Source: Echinimonas agarilytica (lineage in GTDB: Bacteria; Pseudomonadota; Gammaproteobacteria; Enterobacterales; Neiellaceae). Taken from it: a stretch of 64,000 bases of DNA. The position numbers and the translations under genes are program-made. The stretch's first letter is position 1. Each line of letters begins with the position of its first letter. A model generated the notes under the pieces. The model did not search any database. It was not told where the DNA came from and was given only the letters and a program-made list of their open reading frames with translations. The DNA lies in assembly GCF_023703465.1 (NCBI RefSeq), contig NZ_JAMQGP010000001.1, forward strand, positions 496,001 to 560,000, read 5' to 3'. Shown in pieces: positions 1 to 10,011 of this stretch.

Positions 1-1
1 G

Positions 2-868
2 CGTCAAAAAGGTGGGATCGGGATGCGCGGTCCGGGTGAAACTCAGCTCGAAACCGATCGACGTTTGATTCGAGCTCGTATCGACAACATCACCGGACGA
101 CTGGAAAAAGTATCGAAGCAACGCGAACAAGGGCGTCGCTCGCGTCAGCGTGCTGAGGTGCCAACCGTTTCGTTGGTGGGTTATACCAATGCCGGTAAAT
201 CGTCGCTGTTTAATCAAATCACAGACGCCGGAGTGTATGCAGCTGATCAGCTGTTTGCGACGCTCGATCCGACGCTGCGAAAAATTGAGGTTGAAGATGT
301 TGGGCCCACAATTTTGGCGGATACCGTTGGCTTTATCCGACACTTACCGCACGACTTGGTTGCTGCATTTAAGGCAACTTTGAAAGAAACCCAAGAAGCT
401 GAATTGTTACTACATGTGTACGATGGTGCTGATGATCGATTCTCAGAGAACATCGATCAGGTGAATGATGTTCTCGAAGAGATCGATGCCGGTGAAGTGC
501 CCGTACTATTAGTGTGTAACAAGATTGATTTGTTGGAAGGCGCTTTGCCTCGTATTGACAGAGATGAAGACGGCATGCCTTGGCGTGTTTGGGTCTCTGC
601 GCAAGAAGGGCTTGGTATTGAACTTCTATTTCAAGCGCTTAAAGAGCGGTTGGGAAGAAACATGGTGGAGTATACATTGCGAATCCCCCCTGCACAGGGA
701 AAGCTTCGTGGTATGCTCTATCAAAAGCACGTTGTTCAAGATGAGCAGTACACTGAACAAGGTGAATCAGAGCTTGTGATTCGCATTCAGGTAGCGGCAT
801 GGAAATCGTTACTTAAACGCGACTATCCGCAAGCGAATGACTACATCATTTCAGAAAAAATTGATTAA
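2..868 (+). CDS. hflX: GTPase HflX, 5'-truncated by window edge
   Basis: Ribosome-associated GTPase of the HflX/Obg class, which binds and splits stalled 70S ribosomes. The frame is open from base 2 with no stop, so the true start lies to the left; 288 residues are visible. The HflX signature GGIGMRGPGETQLE opens the fragment. The G-domain follows with P-loop GYTNAGKSSLF, G3 DTVGFI and G4 NKID. The C-terminal HflX domain is complete. It lies 29 bases before hflK on the same strand, as in the hflX-hflK-hflC cluster of many gammaproteobacteria, so cotranscription is likely. The identification is certain; only the N-terminus is missing. Confidence 0.96.
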   Translation, partial: RQKGGIGMRGPGETQLETDRRLIRARIDNITGRLEKVSKQREQGRRSRQRAEVPTVSLVGYTNAGKSSLFNQITDAGVYAADQLFATLDPTLRKIEVEDVGPTILADTVGFIRHLPHDLVAAFKATLKETQEAELLLHVYDGADDRFSENIDQVNDVLEEIDAGEVPVLLVCNKIDLLEGALPRIDRDEDGMPWRVWVSAQEGLGIELLFQALKERLGRNMVEYTLRIPPAQGKLRGMLYQKHVVQDEQYTEQGESELVIRIQVAAWKSLLKRDYPQANDYIISEKID

Positions 869-897
869 TTAAGGTCTTCAGAGACTCAAAAACTATT

Positions 898-2064
898 ATG
901 AAAAAATCGATGATGGCCTGGCACGAACCAGGTGGGAAAAAACCTAACGATCCCTGGAATGGGAAGAAACAAGGTGATCAAGGTCCACCCGACCTTGATG
1001 AAGTGCTGAGTAATATTTCTAAAAAGCTTGGTGGCAAATTTGGTGGTGGACGTCCTGGCGGCGGAAACGACTCAGGCGCGATGAAATTTGGCGGCATATT
1101 AGTCGCTATCATCTTGCTTGTCGTTTGGGGGCTTAGTGGCTTCTACACCGTTCGTGAGGCTGAGCTCGGTGTGAAACTTAGGTTTGGTCAATATGCAGGT
1201 ACAGTGCAGCCAGGCTTGCATTGGAAACCAACATTTGTTGACGAAGTAACGCCCATCGATGTGCGTACCGTCAACTCAATGCCAACCAATGGATTCATGC
1301 TCACGCGTGATGAAAATGTTGTGCGTGTTGAGATGGATGTTCAGTACCGTATTTCTGACCCTTATTTGTATATGTACAGCGTACAAAACCCCGATGACAC
1401 ATTGCGTCAGGCTATGGACAGTGCCTTGCGTTTTGTTGTGGGCCACACCGACATGGACGATGTATTGACCAGCGGTCGTGAGCAAGTTCGTGCCGAAACA
1501 TGGGAAGAAATTCAGAAAATTATTGACCCATACAACACTGGTTTAGACATTGTTGATGTGAACGTTCAGCAGTCTCGTCCACCTGAGGAAGTGAAAGGTG
1601 CGTTTGATGACGCCATCTCTGCACAGGAAGATGAGCAACGTTATATTCGAGAAGCCGAAGCATATGCACGTGAAGTTGAGCCACAAGCCCGTGGTCGAGT
1701 GAAGCGTGTGTTAGAAGATGCTCGAGCGTACAAAGAGAAAAAAGTACTTGATGCACGTGGTGATGTGGCGCGATTCAATCAGTTACTTCCCGAGTATTTA
1801 GCCCAGCCAGAAGTCACTCGCAAACGTTTGTATCTTGAAACGATCGAAGAAGTGTATGGCAATAGCAATAAAGTGTTGGTTGATGTAGACGGAGGTAATA
1901 ACCTCATGTATCTGCCACTCGACAAGATTATGTCGGGAGAAAAGCGCACTAAAACTGATAGCAACATGACGCAGCCTAAACGCACTCGTTCAACGCAATC
2001 TGCTCCAATTAATTCGAGCGGCCAAGAACGAAATGATCGCTTTAACGCGGGAGGAAGAAACTAA
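898..2064 (+). CDS. hflK: FtsH modulator HflK (SPFH/band-7 membrane protein)
   Basis: HflK forms with HflC a membrane complex that surrounds and restrains the FtsH protease. The 388-residue protein has a glycine-rich cytoplasmic N-terminus (about residues 45-60), one membrane span (about 64-84, FGGILVAIILLVVWGL) and a periplasmic band-7 domain (about 85-300), followed by a charged, low-complexity tail. The start is uncertain: relatives usually begin MAW, which here is residue 6 (base 913), and neither start has a strong ribosome site. The stop codon overlaps the hflC start by one base (TAATG), which implies translational coupling. Confidence 0.95.
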   Translation: MKKSMMAWHEPGGKKPNDPWNGKKQGDQGPPDLDEVLSNISKKLGGKFGGGRPGGGNDSGAMKFGGILVAIILLVVWGLSGFYTVREAELGVKLRFGQYAGTVQPGLHWKPTFVDEVTPIDVRTVNSMPTNGFMLTRDENVVRVEMDVQYRISDPYLYMYSVQNPDDTLRQAMDSALRFVVGHTDMDDVLTSGREQVRAETWEEIQKIIDPYNTGLDIVDVNVQQSRPPEEVKGAFDDAISAQEDEQRYIREAEAYAREVEPQARGRVKRVLEDARAYKEKKVLDARGDVARFNQLLPEYLAQPEVTRKRLYLETIEEVYGNSNKVLVDVDGGNNLMYLPLDKIMSGEKRTKTDSNMTQPKRTRSTQSAPINSSGQERNDRFNAGGRN

Positions 2065-2945
2065 TGAGGCCTCTAGTTTTAGTTTTAATTGCAGTGTTTG
2101 CACTGGCAGGTTATTCGTCACTGTTCGTTGTTAACGAAGGTGAGCGGGGAATCTCGATTCGATTTGGTAAAGTGTTACGCGATGCCCAAACAGCTGAAAC
2201 CGTTGTGTTTGAGCCGGGTCTACACGTGAAAATTCCATTCATTGATAATGTGCGTTATCTCAACGCGCGTGTTCAAACTCTGGATGATCGTGCCGACCGT
2301 TTCGTGACATCTGAAAAGAAAGATTTGATCGTTGATTCATACGTGAAGTGGCGTATCAGTGACTTTTCTAAATTCTACTTATCGACACGTGGTGATATTT
2401 TTAAAGCCGAATCCTTGTTGAAACGTCGAATTAGTAACGGCTTGAGAACTGAGTTTGGTGCCCGTACGATTAAAGAGATCGTGTCAGGGGCGCGCAGTGA
2501 GTTGATGGAAAAAGCATTGTCTCAAGTTGCGGAAGGTGCCCAAGAGCTGGGGATCGAAGTCATTGATGTGCGTGTGAAGCAAATTAACTTACCGCCAGAG
2601 GTCAGTGAAAGTATTTATGACCGCATGCGAGCAGAGCGTACTGCTGTAGCTCGTGAGCACCGTTCAGAAGGTCGTGAGCAAGCCGAAGCCATTCGTGCCG
2701 ACGTTGATGCCCGTGTAACGGTGATGTTAGCAGACGCCGAGCGTCAAGCGCGTGAGCAGCGGGGTACTGGTGATGCAGAAGCCGCTAAGATTTATGCGGA
2801 CTCTTACGGTCAAGATCCAGAGTTCTATGAGTTCTTCCGTAGCATGCAAGCTTACCGCACAAGCTTTGGCCAGAGTGGTGACATGATGGTGATTCAGCCT
2901 GACAGTGAATTCTTCAAGTACATGAAGAACCCAACAGGCAAGTAA
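2064..2945 (+). CDS. hflC: FtsH modulator HflC (SPFH/band-7 membrane protein)
   Basis: Partner of HflK in the FtsH-regulating membrane complex. It has 293 residues: an N-terminal membrane anchor (about residues 3-20), then a band-7 domain beginning VVNEGERGISIRFGKV and an alanine/arginine-rich helical region (about 190-250) ending in the usual sequence around EFFRSMQAYR. The start overlaps the last base of hflK and is preceded by GGAGGAA in the end of hflK. A strong hairpin terminator lies 15 bases after the stop, which closes the hflX-hflK-hflC operon. Confidence 0.96.
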   Translation: MRPLVLVLIAVFALAGYSSLFVVNEGERGISIRFGKVLRDAQTAETVVFEPGLHVKIPFIDNVRYLNARVQTLDDRADRFVTSEKKDLIVDSYVKWRISDFSKFYLSTRGDIFKAESLLKRRISNGLRTEFGARTIKEIVSGARSELMEKALSQVAEGAQELGIEVIDVRVKQINLPPEVSESIYDRMRAERTAVAREHRSEGREQAEAIRADVDARVTVMLADAERQAREQRGTGDAEAAKIYADSYGQDPEFYEFFRSMQAYRTSFGQSGDMMVIQPDSEFFKYMKNPTGK

Positions 2946-2960
2946 GCACATTGCACGATC

Positions 2961-2991
2961 AAAAAAAGATGCCCTTGGGCATCTTTTTTTT
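2961..2991. terminator. Bidirectional rho-independent terminator, hflC / grxA
   Basis: A GATGCC/GGCATC hairpin is flanked by an A7 run on the left and a T8 run on the right. It lies between the convergent hflC and grxA genes and can serve both. Confidence 0.9.
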
Positions 2992-3015
2992 CGTCTCAAT
3001 GATGGCAGCTGAATC

Positions 3016-3273
3016 TCAGAGTAGACCTTGTTCACGTACAATTTGTTCAAAGTCTGTGCAGCCACCAATGGGCTTCTCATCTAAGAAAATCTGTGGAACG
3101 GTTTCAACTTCTGAACCCACAGACTTAGACAGATCAGCTTTAGTAATGCCTTCCGCGTGAATATCAACATAACGAAATGTGAAATCATCGCGTGCTTCGG
3201 TCAATTGCTCAGCAAGCTGCTTAGCACGAACGCAATAGGGGCAGCCTGGGCGGCCAAAAATAACAGCAAACAT
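3016..3273 (-). CDS. grxA: Glutaredoxin 1 (GrxA type)
   Basis: Small cytoplasmic dithiol glutaredoxin that uses glutathione to reduce disulfides, for example in ribonucleotide reductase. The 85-residue length is exactly that of the GrxA family. The redox motif CPYC follows FGRPG at residues 11-14, and the glutathione-binding TVPQIF and GGCTDF segments are conserved. It is transcribed against hflC and sits between hflC and the DUF2065 gene, which are adjacent in many relatives. The family assignment is firm. Confidence 0.93.
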   Translation of the reverse strand: MFAVIFGRPGCPYCVRAKQLAEQLTEARDDFTFRYVDIHAEGITKADLSKSVGSEVETVPQIFLDEKPIGGCTDFEQIVREQGLL

Positions 3274-3391
3274 AATAGTTCCTAATTCCTCATGAAGATT
3301 AGGGCAAGCATAACGGGTTCTGTTCGCTGCGCAAAGTGGAACATTCCCATTGGATTAATAGGTATTCTTTATGAGTGAGGAGATTAGCTCT

Positions 3392-3583
3392 ATGAGTTTA
3401 TTGTTGATGGCCATCGGAATTTTTTTGTTGCTCGAAGGACTCATGCCAGCATTGGCGCCAAACGCTTGGAAACGCGCACTTTTAGCCCTTTCAGAGTTGC
3501 CCAATAATCGTGTGAGACGCTTTGGTGGAGCAATGGTTATCGCCGGAGTTGTAATTTTGTGGCGGCTTTCGTCACAAAACTGA
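3392..3583 (+). CDS. DUF2065 (YjeT-like) small membrane protein
   Basis: A 63-residue protein of unknown function with two predicted membrane spans (about residues 2-18 and 43-59) around a short loop, PNAWKRALLALSELPNNRVRRFGG, of the DUF2065 type. The family is typically found between hflC and purA, as here. The ATG at 3392 was chosen because GAGGAG lies about ten bases upstream; an in-frame start at 3371 would add seven residues but has no ribosome site. Confidence 0.85.
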   Translation: MSLLLMAIGIFLLLEGLMPALAPNAWKRALLALSELPNNRVRRFGGAMVIAGVVILWRLSSQN

Positions 3584-3603
3584 TGATCAAGGTGCCCAAA
3601 GTC

Positions 3604-4950
<1,347 letters not shown>

Positions 4951-4969
4951 ATGCAATGACAGATGATTC

Positions 4970-4997
4970 AAAAGGCGAGCTAATGCTCGCCTTTTTT
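4970..4997 (+). terminator. Rho-independent terminator after purA
   Basis: The hairpin AAGGCGAGC-TAAT-GCTCGCCTT is followed by a T run, 20 bases after the purA stop codon. Confidence 0.9.
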
Positions 4998-5506
4998 GTG
5001 CCTAAATGTAGGACTGTTAAGAGTAAAATAACGTGAATGTTAATGCGTATTTCTCAATTTTATGTCTTAATTTCAGTTGCTTGATAAACGTCGGCTCCCT
5101 ATGTGAATAGTCTCAGCTATTTCCCTATCAAATATTATATCGGGCATTGAAGAATATGAATGAGTGACTATCGGCGGCTCAATGCCGGCGGTTGTCCTTG
5201 ATGATTTCGAGTTTGACTAAACTCACTTTCTCATAAGGCTGAAACTTCGCTTAGTGTTCAGACATGGGAACGCGCCGTGCCGGGGCTCAATCTAGCTTAC
5301 TATCGTGAGTTAATCATCGACTTATCTTTAACATCATCCGGAAAAACATCCTGAGATGTTTGCATTAGGTATTGTTTCAATTAACGGGAGGTATGAATAT
5401 GGCATTTCTCCTTCCTTGATTCTGATGAAATCCAATACAGGCTCAAGAAAAATACGTTGATGCCGATATAATGACTATGAGTGACTTACAGCCATCATTT
5501 TGTGCC
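4998..5506. other. Gene-poor 0.5 kb region between purA and the Sel1 gene
   Basis: No convincing gene or RNA is visible. A very short reading frame, MAFLLP followed by a stop, begins at about 5400 with a good GGGAGG ribosome site seven bases upstream. A TATAAT box at 5467-5472 is well placed to start the transcript of the next gene. The rest shows no tRNA-like or strong hairpin structure that I can find. Confidence 0.4.
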
Positions 5507-6139
5507 ATGAAAAATATCAATTACACGTTAAAACTACTGCTCTTCAGTGCCGTGCTACTAAGCGCTGCTGCAAGTGCGGAAACGTTAACGGCTGTGCAAA
5601 TCTATAGCCAAGACGAATTGCTCAATCTAATTGGTAAAAACAAGCATCTGCAACGCGTGAAAGCGGATGATTGCCAACTGGTGGAAGACATTAAAGCGCG
5701 TTCTGAAAAAATGAAGGTGCCAGCCTACCAATTCTTATATGGCGACATGTTGCTGTACGGCGTGTGTGTTGATAAAAACGTAAACCTTGGTATGGACTTT
5801 ATACACCAGTCTGCAAATCAAGGCCTGCCCGATGCGTTAGAGCAATTGGGGCGTTACTATAATGAAGGGCGCTTTGTGCGCAAAGATAAAAACCGTGCAA
5901 CAGAGTATTTTTACGCGGCGTCGTCGGTTGGCCACTTACGCGCTCAAATGCAATTGATCGAGCTGTATAATGCCGGCTATGGCGCCCCTCATGACTACTA
6001 CTATGCCTATCATTGGCTACATAACGCGATTATTGAACAGGGCAAAGATCAACAAAAAGCAGAGCAATTACTAGCACAGCTTTCTAAAAAAATGCCCGAA
6101 ACTGTCGTGACCCAAGCCAAACAACCACTGGAGCGCTAA
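5507..6139 (+). CDS. Exported Sel1-repeat protein
   Basis: A 210-residue protein with a signal peptide (MKNINYTLK, hydrophobic core, cleavage near ASA-E at about residue 25) followed by Sel1/TPR-like alpha-helical repeats, seen in the segments GMDFIHQSANQGLPDALEQLG and ATEYFYAASSVGHLRAQMQL. Such repeats usually mediate protein-protein contacts in the periplasm. The start at 5507 was chosen because it opens a normal signal peptide and because a TATAAT box at 5467-5472 would place the transcript start after the earlier ATG at 5471. The exact role is unknown. Confidence 0.75.
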   Translation: MKNINYTLKLLLFSAVLLSAAASAETLTAVQIYSQDELLNLIGKNKHLQRVKADDCQLVEDIKARSEKMKVPAYQFLYGDMLLYGVCVDKNVNLGMDFIHQSANQGLPDALEQLGRYYNEGRFVRKDKNRATEYFYAASSVGHLRAQMQLIELYNAGYGAPHDYYYAYHWLHNAIIEQGKDQQKAEQLLAQLSKKMPETVVTQAKQPLER

Positions 6140-6215
6140 TCGCTCCATTATTTCCCGCTTAACTTGAACTGAGCCGACGATGTAAAAATAACCGCAGCTT
6201 AATAGGTGCTTGCGG

Positions 6216-6221
6216 TATACT
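6216..6221 (+). promoter_or_regulatory. Candidate -10 box for rnr
   Basis: TATACT lies about 31 bases before the proposed GTG start of rnr. No good -35 partner is visible, so this is tentative. Confidence 0.3.
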
Positions 6222-6251
6222 AGGAGCGTATCTCCATTTAGAAGAAACCGT

Positions 6252-8714
6252 GTGACCAAGAAAAAACCGTATAAAGATCCCCATCAGGAGCGCGAATCGC
6301 GCAATTACGACCGTCCCATTGCCAGTCGTGAATTGATTCTTGAGCTCTTGCAGGAGCAAGAAAGCCCCATTAATCGTGAACAAATCCGAGTGCTACTTCA
6401 ACTTGAAGATGAAGAGCAGCAGGAGGCATTACGTCGCCGTTTGCGCGCAATGGAACGAGATGGTCAGTTAGTCTTCACTCGCGCGCAATGCTATGCATTA
6501 CCAGAGCGCATGGGAGTGGTGACAGGCAAGGTAATTGGTCACAGAGATGGGCATGGCTTTGTGAAATTAGACGAGGGCGGCAGCGACATGTTCCTACCGC
6601 CGCGCCAAATGTTATCTGTAATGCATGGCGACAGCGTCCTTGTATTGCCTGTTCGAGAAGACCGCAAAGGCCGAAAAGAAGCGCGTATCGTGCGTGTGTT
6701 AGACGAAACACCGCGTAGCATTGTTGGGCGTTTCTTTGTGGAAAAAGGCAATTGTTTTGTGGTGCCCGATGACAATCGGTTAAACCAAGACATTGTGATC
6801 CCCAAAGAAAATACGATGGGAGCGCGTCAAGGCAATGTGGTGGTGATTGATTTAATTCAACGCCCTAATGCTCGCCAAAATGCGCTGGGTAAAATCACCG
6901 AAATTTTAGGTGAACACATGGCGCCGGGAATGGAAATTAAAACCGCCATTCGTCGTCACGAGATCCCGCATAAATGGCCCAACGCCGTCACTAAGTCGGT
7001 CAAGCACATTCCTGAATTAGTGCCTGAAAAAGATAAGGAAGGCAATGGCCGTGTTGATTTGCGGCACTTGCCCTTAGTCACCATTGACGGTGAGGATGCG
7101 CGTGACTTTGATGATGCTGTGTATTGCGAAACCAAACCGTCCGGTGGTTGGCGTTTGTGGGTTGCTATTGCTGATGTGAGTTACTACGTTCGTCCCGGTA
7201 CAGCGCTGGACGACGAAGCCGTTGAACGTGCAACATCGGTTTACTTCCCGCAACAAGTGATTCCAATGTTGCCTGAGGAGTTGTCGAACGGATTGTGTTC
7301 TTTGAATCCTGAAGTCGATCGTTTATGTATGGTGTGTGAAATGACAGTGAGCGCAAAAGGCGCATTGTCAGGTTACAAATTCTATCCTGCTGTGATGGAG
7401 TCCAAGGCGCGCTTAACCTACAACAAAGTGGCTGCGATTCTGGATGGTGACTCAACTCTAATCGAACGTTATAAGCCGCTTGTGGGTCACTTACAGCAAC
7501 TGCACAATTTATATGATGCACTCAATGTTGCCCGTATCGAACGCGGAGCGTTGGGGTTAGAGACGCTTGAAACGCGTTTTATTTTCAATGCGTTCCGAAA
7601 AATCGATAATATTGTGCCTGTGACACGCAACGTCGCCCATAAAATCATTGAAGAATGCATGATTTTAGCGAACGTTTCTGCGGCTAAATATGTTGAAAAG
7701 CATAAGGCCGAAGCGTTATTCCGAGTGCACGATACGCCCGGTGAAGAGCGCCTTGTGACCTTTAGAAACTTTCTAAGTGAGCTTGGGCTTCACTTGGGAG
7801 GTGCGATGGACCCGAGCCCGAAAGATTACTCCGACGTGTTAAAACGCACGGCAGATCGACCCGATGCTGAACTCATTCAAACCATGTTGTTGCGCTCCAT
7901 GCGACAAGCGGTTTATGACGCTGAAAATATTGGCCACTTTGGTTTAGCATTGAAGTCATACGCGCATTTCACGTCGCCTATTCGTCGTTACCCCGACTTA
8001 TTGCTTCATCGCACCATTAAATATTTAATTGCGAAAGAGCATGGTGAAGTGCCCGATCGTTGGACACCCATTGGTGGTTATCATTATTTTGCAGAGGACA
8101 TGGACTACTTTGGTCCGCACTGTTCAAAAGCAGAACGCCGCGCCGATGAGGCAACGCGAGACGTTGATAGTTGGCTGAAATGCGAATACATGCAAGATCA
8201 TGTGGGCGACGAATTTGAAGGTGTGATCGCCTCGGTAACTAGTTTTGGCTTCTTCGTGCGGTTAAACGAGTTGCATGTGGACGGCTTGGTACACATCAGT
8301 AATTTGCAAAATGATTACTATCAATTTGATGGCGCGCGTCAGCGCTTGGTAGGAAATGCCAGTGGCAAAACCTATCGCATTGGTGACCCTGTTGAAGTGA
8401 AAGTTGCAGCTGTTAACTTAGACGACAAAATGATCGACTTCATGTTGGCTGGGCAGATGAAAGGCACTGGCAAACCTCGCCGTGGGAAGTCAAATAGCAG
8501 TAAAAGTGGCAAGGCGTCAAAAGGTAAGAAATCATCTTCTGCCAACGCTAAAAGTGGTGTGTGGAAAGATACTGGAATTTCCAAGCCAAAAGCGGGTTCC
8601 GCGCGCGCGGCTGTTTCTGCAGCTGGGGCTGAACTCGCGAGTAAGAAGAAAAAGCCTAAATTTAAAGGCAAAAAAAAATCCGCAGCAGGCGGCAAGAAAA
8701 AAGTGAAGAAATAA
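6252..8714 (+). CDS. rnr: Ribonuclease R
   Basis: Processive 3'-5' exoribonuclease that degrades structured RNA and takes part in mRNA, rRNA and tmRNA quality control. It has 820 residues from the chosen GTG start. In order: an N-terminal winged-helix domain with the conserved [17 protein letters not shown] stretch, cold-shock domains, the RNB catalytic domain with the aspartate cluster [13 protein letters not shown], an S1 domain ([15 protein letters not shown]), and a lysine/serine/alanine-rich tail of about 90 residues. The GTG at 6252 gives [15 protein letters not shown], close to known N-termini; an upstream TTG at 6210 would overlap the candidate -10 box. It heads an rnr-rlmB-DUF2750 operon. 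Confidence 0.96.
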   Translation: MTKKKPYKDPHQERESRNYDRPIASRELILELLQEQESPINREQIRVLLQLEDEEQQEALRRRLRAMERDGQLVFTRAQCYALPERMGVVTGKVIGHRDGHGFVKLDEGGSDMFLPPRQMLSVMHGDSVLVLPVREDRKGRKEARIVRVLDETPRSIVGRFFVEKGNCFVVPDDNRLNQDIVIPKENTMGARQGNVVVIDLIQRPNARQNALGKITEILGEHMAPGMEIKTAIRRHEIPHKWPNAVTKSVKHIPELVPEKDKEGNGRVDLRHLPLVTIDGEDARDFDDAVYCETKPSGGWRLWVAIADVSYYVRPGTALDDEAVERATSVYFPQQVIPMLPEELSNGLCSLNPEVDRLCMVCEMTVSAKGALSGYKFYPAVMESKARLTYNKVAAILDGDSTLIERYKPLVGHLQQLHNLYDALNVARIERGALGLETLETRFIFNAFRKIDNIVPVTRNVAHKIIEECMILANVSAAKYVEKHKAEALFRVHDTPGEERLVTFRNFLSELGLHLGGAMDPSPKDYSDVLKRTADRPDAELIQTMLLRSMRQAVYDAENIGHFGLALKSYAHFTSPIRRYPDLLLHRTIKYLIAKEHGEVPDRWTPIGGYHYFAEDMDYFGPHCSKAERRADEATRDVDSWLKCEYMQDHVGDEFEGVIASVTSFGFFVRLNELHVDGLVHISNLQNDYYQFDGARQRLVGNASGKTYRIGDPVEVKVAAVNLDDKMIDFMLAGQMKGTGKPRRGKSNSSKSGKASKGKKSSSANAKSGVWKDTGISKPKAGSARAAVSAAGAELASKKKKPKFKGKKKSAAGGKKKVKK

Positions 8715-8720
8715 AAGGTC

Positions 8721-9464
8721 ATGAGCCAAATAGAATCAGTATTCGGAATCCATTCAGTCACCGCCTTAGTGCAAAATACGCCAGAGCGTGTGGTTGAGTT
8801 ATGGTGTTTAAAAGGCCGCGAAGATGCCGCGTTCAATGCCATTATCAAACGTGCAAGAGAGTACGGTGTTAGTGTTCAATTTGTGGCCCGAAAAACGCTT
8901 GATAACAGCGCCAAAGGCGAAAATCATCAGGGTGTTTTAGCACGTGTTAAAGCAGCTAAGGTCAAAACTGAAGCCGATCTCGATGACATTTTAGAGAAAA
9001 AACATCAACCGTTCTTTTTGATTTTAGACGGTGTCACCGACCCGCATAACCTAGGGGCATGTTTGCGCAACGCAGATGGTGCTGGAGTGGATGCGGTGAT
9101 TGTACCGAAGGATAAGTCGGCCAGTTTAAACCCGACCGTCCGTAAAGTTGCCAGCGGAGCTGCTGAAACCATGCCTCTCATTCAAGTAACTAACTTGGCT
9201 CGAACCATGCGTTTTTTGCAGGAGCACCATGTATGGTTAGTGGGCACAGCCGGAGAAACCGACCAAAGCCTATTCGATACTCAATTTAAAGGCGGTATCG
9301 CAATTGTGATGGGTGCAGAAGGTAAGGGCATGCGCCGCCTCACACGCGAGCATTGTGATGAGTTAGTGAAATTACCGATGGCAGGTTCCGTCAGTAGTTT
9401 GAATGTGTCGGTTGCCACCGGCATTTGTTTATATGAAGTTGTTAGACAGCGCCAAGGGGCCTAA
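8721..9464 (+). CDS. rlmB: 23S rRNA 2'-O-ribose methyltransferase RlmB (G2251)
   Basis: SPOUT-class methyltransferase that 2'-O-methylates G2251 of 23S rRNA using S-adenosylmethionine. In its 247 residues an N-terminal substrate-binding domain (about 1-75) is followed by the knotted catalytic domain with motif 1 [20 protein letters not shown], motif 2 [10 protein letters not shown] and motif 3 [14 protein letters not shown]. It starts six bases after the rnr stop, the usual rnr-rlmB pair. Confidence 0.96.
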   Translation: MSQIESVFGIHSVTALVQNTPERVVELWCLKGREDAAFNAIIKRAREYGVSVQFVARKTLDNSAKGENHQGVLARVKAAKVKTEADLDDILEKKHQPFFLILDGVTDPHNLGACLRNADGAGVDAVIVPKDKSASLNPTVRKVASGAAETMPLIQVTNLARTMRFLQEHHVWLVGTAGETDQSLFDTQFKGGIAIVMGAEGKGMRRLTREHCDELVKLPMAGSVSSLNVSVATGICLYEVVRQRQGA

Positions 9465-9467
9465 AAC

Positions 9468-9863
9468 ATGTCAGATTATTCAGCAGAAAAAATTCAGGGT
9501 TGGGCTCAGCTTGATGACGAACCGCGCTTTGAAGCCTTTTTAGGGCTTGTTGTGAAGCACAAAGAAGTATGGGCGTTGTCAGATGACGAAGGTTGTTTGA
9601 TGGTCGCTATGGAAGATGAAAACTGTTTGCCACTGTGGCCACTTGAGATTTATGCACAGCAAGCCGTGGCCGAAGAATGGGAAGGTTTTTCACCTTTGAA
9701 AATCACTCTTGATAACTTCTACGAAAATTGGGCGCCGGGCATGTCGGGTGATGAAATAGCAGCAGCTGTCTTTCCGAACGACGAAGGTAGTTGCACTGTG
9801 CTTGATTCAGAAGAATTGGCAGTGACTCTCAAGTTGCAAGCCAAGAAAGCACCGATTGCATAA
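9468..9863 (+). CDS. DUF2750 domain protein
   Basis: A 131-residue acidic cytoplasmic protein of unknown function. The family pattern is visible: a short helix with FEAFLGLVVKHKEVWAL, then a strand with CLMV, a PLWPLEIYAQQAV segment and the FYENWAPGMSGDEIAAAVFPN stretch. It begins three bases after the rlmB stop and ends at a terminator, so it is the last gene of the rnr operon. No catalytic motif is evident. Confidence 0.75.
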   Translation: MSDYSAEKIQGWAQLDDEPRFEAFLGLVVKHKEVWALSDDEGCLMVAMEDENCLPLWPLEIYAQQAVAEEWEGFSPLKITLDNFYENWAPGMSGDEIAAAVFPNDEGSCTVLDSEELAVTLKLQAKKAPIA

Positions 9864-9882
9864 TCGAGCCTAGCTCGAATAC

Positions 9883-9910
9883 AAAAAAGCGCCGTAGGGC
9901 GCTTTTTTTA
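9883..9910 (+). terminator. Rho-independent terminator after the rnr operon
   Basis: The hairpin AAAGCGCC-GTA-GGGCGCTTT is followed by T residues, about 20 bases after the DUF2750 stop codon. Confidence 0.85.
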
Positions 9911-9950
9911 GGTCTGGATTTTAACCTAGGCTTTGGCATATCAAAGCCAT

Positions 9951-9984
9951 AAAAAAGGGTGAATCACTCAGTGATTCACCCTTT
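9951..9984. terminator. Bidirectional terminator at the GH50 3' end
   Basis: AAGGGTGAATCACT and AGTGATTCACCCTT form a long stem, preceded by A6 on the left. It lies 28 bases beyond the stop of the minus-strand GH50 gene and reads as its terminator. Confidence 0.85.
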
Positions 9985-10011
9985 GTTTAGGATTCAAGCG
10001 TCTCTAAAGAG

